Assembly: GCA_012271025.1 (NCBI GenBank)
Contig: JAAXHF010000438.1
Location: forward strand, 1 to 10,101
Source of the DNA: Deltaproteobacteria bacterium
GTDB taxonomy: Bacteria > Desulfobacterota_B > Binatia > Bin18
Reading direction: 5' to 3'
DNA length: 10,101 nt
Below are positions 5,332-10,101 of this stretch, one piece after another. Below the pieces are notes generated by a model. The model was given only the letters and a program-made list of their open reading frames with translations, ran no database searches and was not told where the DNA came from. Both the position numbers and the translations under genes were made by a program. Each line of letters starts with the position of its first letter. Position 1 is the first letter of the stretch.

Positions 5332-6780
5332 ATGACAACAGATTTGGTCCAACTCGACGCCACCGCCCAAGCCGAACTCGTCCGCCGTGGCGAGGTCACG
5401 CCGCTCGAACTGGTCGAGGCCGCCATCGCCCGGATTGAGGCGGTCAATCCCCAGCTGAACGCGGTGATCACCCCGCTGTTTGACAAAGCCCGAGCCAGAG
5501 CTGGCTCGGCCGAGCTGCCCGACGGTCCGTTCCGGGGCGTGCCGTTCCTGCTGAAAGACCTGGGCTGTCATTCGGCGGGCGATCCCTACCATGAGGGCCT
5601 GCGGTTTCTGCGCGACCTGAACTGGGTGGCTGAGCAGGACACGTATATGGCGGCCAAGCTGCGCCAGGCCGGTTTTGTGTTTGTCGGCAAGACCAACACG
5701 CCGGAGCTGGCCATCCTGCCGACGACCGAGCCCGAGGCGTATGGCCCGACCCGTAATCCGTGGGACACCGGCCGCTCGCCGGGCGGGTCGAGCGGTGGCT
5801 CGGCGGCGGCGGTTGCTGCAGGCATAGTGCCTGCCGCGCACGCCAACGACGGCGGCGGCTCGATCCGTATTCCGGCCAGCGCCTGCGGGCTAGTCGGGCT
5901 CAAACCCTCGCGGGGCAGAATTTCTTTGGGGCCGGAGCACGGGGAGTTCTGGCAGGGGATGGCGGTCGAGCACGTGGTGACCCGCTCGGTACGCGACTGC
6001 GCGGCCATCCTTGATGTTGTCGCCGGTCCGATGCCGGGCGACCCCTACACGGCCCCGCCGCCGGCCCGACCGTATCGGCACGAGGTCGGCCGCGATCCGG
6101 GCCAGCTGCGTATCGGCCTCATGACCAGCGCGCCCGGCGGCGTCATTCCCGTTCATCCGGACTGTGTCGGCGCGACCCGGGACGCAGCGCGGCTGCTGAA
6201 GTCGCTCGGTCACAGGCTCGAAGAGTCGTACCCCCCGGCCCTGGATGACCACAAAGCGCGCGGCCGGCATTTCTGGGCTGTACTGACCAGCCAGGTGGCC
6301 GCCAGTCTCGACGCCTGGAGCAAAAAAACTGGCCAGACACTCGAACCTGACGCGCTCGAACTCAACACCCGCACAGCGGCCGAAATCGGCCGGACGCGGA
6401 CAGCGCGGCGCTATGTTGAGGCTGTTGAATGGCTGCACACCGACGCCCGGCGGATTGCCGACTGGTGGGAGCAGGGCTTTGACCTGCTGCTGACGCCGAC
6501 CATGGCCGAACCGCCGCCCCGGCTGGGGCAGTTCGTTGCCACGCCGGATGATCCCATGGCGGCCGCCCGGCGAACCGCCAGCCTGGCGCCTTTTACGCCT
6601 GCGTTTAATGTGACCGGTCAGCCGGCCGTGTCGCTGCCGCTGATGTGGAATGCCGACGGCCTGCCGGTCGGCGTGCATCTGGTGGCGGCCTCCGGGCGCG
6701 AGGACGTACTGATTCGGCTGGCGGCGCAGTTGGAGCAGGCCCAACCGTGGGCCGATAAGTGGCCGCCGGTGCGGGCCTAG
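5332..6780 (+). CDS. Amidase signature family hydrolase (NylA-like)
   Basis: The 482-residue protein has the complete amidase-signature triad: Lys75 in FLLKDLG, cis-Ser153 in GGSSGGS and nucleophile Ser177 in DGGGSIRIP. The Ser153-Ser177 spacing of 24 equals that in fatty acid amide hydrolase. The [16 protein letters not shown] segment and the [12 protein letters not shown] motif resemble 6-aminohexanoate-cyclic-dimer hydrolase-type amidases, but the natural amide is unknown. It should be a cytoplasmic enzyme cleaving a carboxamide to acid plus amine. The start at 5332 is set by GGGAGG at 5318-5323, 8 nt upstream; the frame is open back to 5146, but that extension is arginine/cysteine-rich nonsense overlapping the divergent gene. 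The acid it releases could be a substrate for the CoA-transferases downstream (inference). No sign of damage. Confidence 0.93.
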   Translation: MTTDLVQLDATAQAELVRRGEVTPLELVEAAIARIEAVNPQLNAVITPLFDKARARAGSAELPDGPFRGVPFLLKDLGCHSAGDPYHEGLRFLRDLNWVAEQDTYMAAKLRQAGFVFVGKTNTPELAILPTTEPEAYGPTRNPWDTGRSPGGSSGGSAAAVAAGIVPAAHANDGGGSIRIPASACGLVGLKPSRGRISLGPEHGEFWQGMAVEHVVTRSVRDCAAILDVVAGPMPGDPYTAPPPARPYRHEVGRDPGQLRIGLMTSAPGGVIPVHPDCVGATRDAARLLKSLGHRLEESYPPALDDHKARGRHFWAVLTSQVAASLDAWSKKTGQTLEPDALELNTRTAAEIGRTRTARRYVEAVEWLHTDARRIADWWEQGFDLLLTPTMAEPPPRLGQFVATPDDPMAAARRTASLAPFTPAFNVTGQPAVSLPLMWNADGLPVGVHLVAASGREDVLIRLAAQLEQAQPWADKWPPVRA

Positions 6781-6945
6781 TCCAGCGTGTGGATGGGGCT
6801 CGGATGCCGTCACCGCGTCACCCGATCCCCTTCCCCGCAGCTGTCCGGCCGCCCTTCTCCCGCCGTGATCTGGCGCCGCCGGTCCGCTTCGCCAAAGCTT
6901 TTCTTTCCCCTCGGCTTGCAGTAGAGTGGCCGGTATCTGATGAAC

Positions 6946-6989
6946 GTGGATCATCCGCACTGCCTTGTGTGGCGGTCAGGATGATCCAC
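6946..6989 (+). promoter_or_regulatory. Long leader hairpin / operator before the CoA-transferase operon
   Basis: GTGGATCATCC (6946-6956) and GGATGATCCAC (6979-6989) are perfect 11-bp inverted arms. Inside, after a symmetrical 2x2 internal loop (GC opposite CA), ACTGCC (6959-6964) pairs with GGCGGT (6971-6976) with one G-U pair around a TTGTGT loop. The result is a 17-bp composite stem ending 8 nt before the GGGAGG Shine-Dalgarno. No T-run follows, so it is not an intrinsic terminator. It could be a TetR/GntR-type operator or a 5'-UTR hairpin that stabilises or regulates the mRNA. The rest of 6781-6945 holds nothing I can support, apart from a lone TTGCAG at 6916. Confidence 0.6.
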
Positions 6990-7009
6990 ACCGCTTTGGG
7001 AGGAGAACT

Positions 7010-8239
7010 ATGCCTGATGGTGCCCTAACTGGTCTGAAGATCGTTGAACTGAGCGAACGGGTGACGGGTCCGTTTTGTACCAAAGTCATGGCCGACCTGG
7101 GGGCGGAGGTGATCAAGATTGAAAAGCCGGGCAGCGGCGATGTCGCCCGCACGCGCGGTCCGTTTCCCGGCGATGAACCGCACCCCGACCGTAGCGCCCT
7201 GTTTCTGTACCTCAACACCAATAAGATCGGCATTACGCTGGATATCACCCAGCCGCAGGGGGCGGACCTGTTTCGGGGGCTGGTGAAAGACGCCGATGTC
7301 CTGGTCGAAACCCAGACCCCCGGTTTTCTGGACAATCTGGGGCTGGGCTATACGAGTCTCCACCAGCTGGCGCCCCAACTGATTGTGACCTCGATCTCTC
7401 CGTTCGGACAAACCGGCCCCTACCGTCAGTACAAGGCGTATAACCTCAATAACTTCCATGCCGGGGTGGTCGGGTATGAGACGCCGTTTAACTATGTGAC
7501 CGACCCTGAGAACGAACCGCCGGTCAAAGCCGGCGGTCAGCAGGCGGACCTGCTGAGCGGCTGGACGGCGGCGTCGGCGACGATGAGCGCGGTGTTTCTG
7601 CGCGAGCAGACCGGTGAAGGGCAACACGTTGATATCTCCGAGGTCGAGGCGGTCGCCCACATGGTTCGTCCCAATACCGCGCTGTATACGCACGAACCGC
7701 CGGACGGTCCCAACCGCAGTCGGTTTCTGCGGCGGACAAAGTGGGGCCTGGCCTATGTCTTTCCGTGCAAAGACGGCCATATTGCGCTGTTGGCGCTGAC
7801 CGATCAGCACTGGGAGAGCCTCAAGGTGCTGATGGGGCGGCCTGAGTGGGCGGACAGCGAGCTATTTACGACCCTGATGAGCCGCTTTCAGAATCTCGAC
7901 GCGCTGGAAGTGTCGGTCGCCGCCTGGATCGCCGAGCAGAAGCGCGACGATCTGGCCCGCGAAGGCCAGGAGCTGCATATTCCGGTTTTTCCGGTGCGCG
8001 ACATGCGAGAGGTCGTCGAGTCCAGCCAGTTCCGGGACCGCGAATTTTTTATTGATATTGACCACCCGGCAACCGGGCCGATCACGTATCCCGGTGCCCC
8101 GTTCAAGTTTTCGGTCACTCCGTGGCAGGTTCGCTCGCCTGCGCCCCAGCTCGGCCAGCACAACAGCCAGGTGTATGGCGAGCGGCTGGGCTTGAGTGCG
8201 CAGCAGCTGGAGCAGCTCCACACCGATGGGGTGATCTGA
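7010..8239 (+). CDS. CaiB/BaiF family III CoA-transferase, first of two
   Basis: The 409-residue protein matches the family length and opens with the N-terminal Rossmann pattern LTGLKIVELSERVTGPFCTKVMADLGAEVIKIEKPGSGD. It continues with ITLDITQPQG, DVLVETQTPGFLDNLGLGY and VTSISPFGQTGPY. The catalytic Asp that forms the acyl anhydride is Asp180, in GGQQADLLSG, before the family-typical REQTGEGQHVDIS. Family members move CoA between carboxylic acids as interlocked dimers in the cytoplasm; the acid here is not identifiable. ATG 7010 is chosen because GGGAGGAG ends 4 nt upstream; the frame opens at 6965 but that extension overlaps the leader hairpin. The second CoA-transferase follows after 51 nt, so the two are probably co-transcribed. 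Confidence 0.93.
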   Translation: MPDGALTGLKIVELSERVTGPFCTKVMADLGAEVIKIEKPGSGDVARTRGPFPGDEPHPDRSALFLYLNTNKIGITLDITQPQGADLFRGLVKDADVLVETQTPGFLDNLGLGYTSLHQLAPQLIVTSISPFGQTGPYRQYKAYNLNNFHAGVVGYETPFNYVTDPENEPPVKAGGQQADLLSGWTAASATMSAVFLREQTGEGQHVDISEVEAVAHMVRPNTALYTHEPPDGPNRSRFLRRTKWGLAYVFPCKDGHIALLALTDQHWESLKVLMGRPEWADSELFTTLMSRFQNLDALEVSVAAWIAEQKRDDLAREGQELHIPVFPVRDMREVVESSQFRDREFFIDIDHPATGPITYPGAPFKFSVTPWQVRSPAPQLGQHNSQVYGERLGLSAQQLEQLHTDGVI

Positions 8240-8290
8240 AACAGGCTGGGGCACAGGCCCAACCGTTCATCTGGATAAGGAGGGAAGAGC

Positions 8291-9499
8291 ATGCCATTAC
8301 CACTCGAAGGGATTCGCGTTGCCGATTTTGGCTGGATTCTGGCCGCACCACAGTGCACCGCGTGGCTGGGAGCGATGGGTGCCGAGGTCATTCGGATTGA
8401 ATCGCACCAGCGCATAGACATCATTCGCTTTCTGGGCCAAGACCCCCGCAAAGAGATTACGCCGAACGGCTCTCCGCTGTTCAGCGGCCTCAATTTCAGT
8501 AAAAAAAGCATTACCCTCAATTTGAGTCATCCGCGCGGTATCGCCCTGGCCAAGGAGCTGATCAAACACAGCGATATCGTTGTGGAAAATTTCACCGGCG
8601 GCGTGATGAAACGCTGGGGCCTGGGCTATGACGATCTGCGCCAGCTCAAGTCCGACATCATCATGGTGTCGGGGACGCCCGTCGGCCAGTCCGGTCCGGA
8701 TAGTCACTGTGTGGGCTGGGGACCGATTACCCAAGCCTCGGCCGGGATTTGTCACCTGACCGGCTATGAGGATGGGCCGCCGAGCAGTTTGGGCGGCTCG
8801 TGGCCGGACTACATGGTCGGGGTGGCCATGTCCTACGCCGTACAGGCGGCGCTGTTCTGCCGCAAACGGACCGGCAAAGGCCAGTATATCGATCTGGCTA
8901 TGGCCGAGGTGGTGACCTCGATGCTGCCCGACGCGGTCATGGACTACACCATGAACAGGCGCGATCAAGGCCGGGTCGGCAACCACGACACGCTCATGGC
9001 CCCGCACAATGTGTATCGCGCCAAGGGCGACGACAGCTGGGTCACGATTGTTGTCGAGACCGAACAAGAGTGGCGCAGCTTATGTGGAGCGGTCGGTCAT
9101 CCCGAGTGGATTGAAGACGAGCGGTTCAAGGACCAAAAAAGCCGCAAGGCCAACGAGCGTGAGCTTGACGATCTCCTGACGGCGTGGACACGAGAGCACA
9201 CCAATACCGATATCATGCACCAGCTCCAAAAGGTCGGGGTGGCGGCCACACCGGTCTTTGATACCGAGAGCCTGCTCAACGACCCCCAGTTTCAAACCCG
9301 TGAATTTCTGGTCTCGCCCCCCCATCCTGAGACCGGTGGGCATCCGGTCTCGGGTATCCCCGGCATCTACAGCGGCTTTGAACCCCAGTATGGCCAGGCG
9401 CCGTGTTTGGGCCAGGACACCGAGTCGGTGTGTTGTGACCTGCTGGGACTGTCCCGGGAAGAGGTCGCTCGGCTGCAAGACGAGAAAGTATTGTATTAG
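8291..9499 (+). CDS. CaiB/BaiF family III CoA-transferase, second of two
   Basis: The 402-residue product starts MPLPLEGIRVADFGWILAAP and has LGAMGAEVIRIES, ITLNLSHPRG, DIVVENFTGGVMKRWGLGY and VSGTPVGQSGP in the family order. The catalytic Asp is Asp173, in GGSWPDYMVG, followed by RKRTGKGQYIDLAM. AAGGAGG (8277-8283) is 7 nt before ATG 8291, a strong ribosome-binding site. It is a clear paralogue of its upstream neighbour but divergent enough (substrate-channel segments differ throughout) to suggest separate acyl substrates or a heteromeric enzyme. Paired family III genes are known for aromatic and dicarboxylic acid activation (for example BbsEF), where subunits differ; here both keep Asp, so both may be active. 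The 3' end precedes the hairpin and MFS gene. Confidence 0.93.
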   Translation: MPLPLEGIRVADFGWILAAPQCTAWLGAMGAEVIRIESHQRIDIIRFLGQDPRKEITPNGSPLFSGLNFSKKSITLNLSHPRGIALAKELIKHSDIVVENFTGGVMKRWGLGYDDLRQLKSDIIMVSGTPVGQSGPDSHCVGWGPITQASAGICHLTGYEDGPPSSLGGSWPDYMVGVAMSYAVQAALFCRKRTGKGQYIDLAMAEVVTSMLPDAVMDYTMNRRDQGRVGNHDTLMAPHNVYRAKGDDSWVTIVVETEQEWRSLCGAVGHPEWIEDERFKDQKSRKANERELDDLLTAWTREHTNTDIMHQLQKVGVAATPVFDTESLLNDPQFQTREFLVSPPHPETGGHPVSGIPGIYSGFEPQYGQAPCLGQDTESVCCDLLGLSREEVARLQDEKVLY

Positions 9500-9534
9500 T
9501 GCCGCATCCGGAGCCGTGTGGCTGCCCTTTTCGT

Positions 9535-9587
9535 CAGCAGGGAACGTGTAAACTGGTGGACCCTGTCGGACAACACGTTCCCTGCTG
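9535..9587. promoter_or_regulatory. 15-bp perfect inverted repeat before the MFS gene
   Basis: CAGCAGGGAACGTGT (9535-9549) and ACACGTTCCCTGCTG (9573-9587) are exact reverse complements with a 23-nt spacer, ending 27 nt before the MFS start. A T-run is absent on both strands, so terminator function after the CoA-transferase operon is unlikely in the usual form, though the stem could attenuate read-through. An operator for a dimeric repressor of the transporter is the alternative. Confidence 0.65.
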
Positions 9588-9614
9588 TTGGCAGCCGTCG
9601 GCGGTGGTGTGCCC

Positions 9615-10101
9615 ATGACGCGCGGCCTGTTTGTTCTGGCCCTGGCCATTTTCGCCACCATGCTGGGCAACGGCGTGGTCATGCCGTTCATCCCGCTGTA
9701 TTCCCAGCAGTTCGGGGCCGAGGGCTTCACCATCGGCGTCCTGTTTGGCTCGCATTCGGCCTCGCGCACCTTTTTGCTGCCCTTCATCGGGCGGGCCTCC
9801 GACCGCCGTGGCCGGAAGGAATTTCTGCTGTGGGGTCTGGCCTTGTATGCCGCCTCCTCGGTCGCCTTTCTGCTGGCCAACAGTCTGTTTGTCCTGACCC
9901 TGGTCATGGCTCTCCAGGGCGTGGCGACGGCCATGGTCCAGCCCATCTCCATGGCCTATGTCGGCGACCTGACGCCCAAGGGTCAGGAGGGCAGGTATAG
10001 CGGCTATATCAATACGGCTTTTCTGGGCGGTGTGGCGGGCGGGCCGGTGCTGGGTGGCGTGGTCAGAGACCTGTATAATATGCAGGCCAGCTTCATTCTG
10101 C
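9615..10101 (+). CDS. MFS transporter, N-terminal part (runs off the right edge)
   Basis: The frame from ATG 9615 is open to the end of the window (162 residues). It gives hydrophobic segments about 5-25, 38-58, 70-90, 92-115 and 130-152, so about five of the expected 12-14 membrane spans are present. Motif A of the major facilitator superfamily is GRASDRRGRK (59-68), between spans 2 and 3. The antiporter-type motif C is GGVAGGPVLGG (138-148), which favours a proton-coupled exporter of the DHA drug-efflux type over an importer. Motif C is the basis for that and is not specific. GDLTPKGQEGRYSGY is also typical. No strong Shine-Dalgarno precedes the ATG; the GGCGGTGG at 9601-9607 and an in-frame GTG at 9609 are alternatives. 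Its position after the CoA-transferases suggests a linked role, but the 15-bp inverted repeat may insulate it. Confidence 0.88.
   Translation, partial: MTRGLFVLALAIFATMLGNGVVMPFIPLYSQQFGAEGFTIGVLFGSHSASRTFLLPFIGRASDRRGRKEFLLWGLALYAASSVAFLLANSLFVLTLVMALQGVATAMVQPISMAYVGDLTPKGQEGRYSGYINTAFLGGVAGGPVLGGVVRDLYNMQASFIL

Noticed and set aside
5890..6960. Minus-strand ORF of 356 codons opposite the amidase
   Set aside because: It lies antisense to a protein with a complete catalytic triad, is rich in Arg/Gly/Pro/His with no recognisable domain, and is a typical GC-rich shadow frame.
9535..9600. Intrinsic terminator after the CoA-transferase operon
   Set aside because: The 15-bp stem is strong, but neither strand has a T-tract after it and the 23-nt loop is long for a terminator.
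9518..10000. Plus-strand ORF of 160 codons at the right edge
   Set aside because: The +1-shifted frame over it (9615 onward) gives MFS motifs A and C and membrane spans, so this frame is a shadow of the transporter.

Overview
The window is GC-rich bacterial chromosomal DNA, densely coding on both strands. It shows no rRNA, tRNA, CRISPR array or transposase. Two adjacent family III (CaiB/BaiF) CoA-transferases, an amidase-signature hydrolase, a cytoplasmic sulfite-oxidase-like molybdoenzyme and a DUF433/DUF5615 toxin-antitoxin pair together suggest an environmental Gram-negative bacterium with a large catabolic genome, such as a Tectomicrobia/Entotheonella-like or deltaproteobacterial relative. 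That placement is an inference from gene content, not a phylogenetic result.

Layout. (1) 2-1048 (+): the 3' part of an NHL/SMP-30-type beta-propeller gene, open to the left edge. (2) 1150-2427 (+): an AT-rich promoter segment with a dyad, then an AAA-type ATPase with a DUF4143 and nuclease-like C-terminus (Walker A/B, ExD...ExK). It probably arrived by transfer. (3) 2516-4074 (-): a membrane-anchored FMN split-barrel (PNPOx-like) gene, and upstream of it a DUF433-DUF5615 toxin-antitoxin operon. Each is preceded by a copy of the same 57-bp sequence (55/57 identical, exactly 1,023 bp apart), which carries a candidate promoter and ends at the Shine-Dalgarno. A small plus-strand ORF (3173-3328) with a well-placed promoter and no leader lies between them. 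(4) 4115-5191 (-): a molybdopterin oxidoreductase domain fused to exactly 16 pentapeptide repeats. (5) 5332-6780 (+), divergent from it: an amidase with a complete Lys-Ser-Ser triad. (6) 7010-9499 (+): two CaiB/BaiF CoA-transferases in a probable operon, both keeping the catalytic Asp. (7) 9615-right edge (+): the N-terminal 162 residues of an MFS exporter.

The right half (amidase, CoA-transferases, transporter) looks like a catabolic neighbourhood: amide hydrolysis, CoA activation by CoA transfer, and transport. No substrate can be read from sequence. The left-centre (ATPase, toxin-antitoxin, repeats) looks like an accessory patch. Several plus-strand genes in the right half are preceded by a perfect inverted repeat (arms of 7, 11 and 15 bp), which probably act as operators or leader hairpins.

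The most noteworthy items are the molybdoenzyme-pentapeptide fusion, the duplicated 57-bp 5' leader bracketing a toxin-antitoxin unit, and the long leader hairpin before the CoA-transferase operon. Nothing here proves a new defence or metabolic system.
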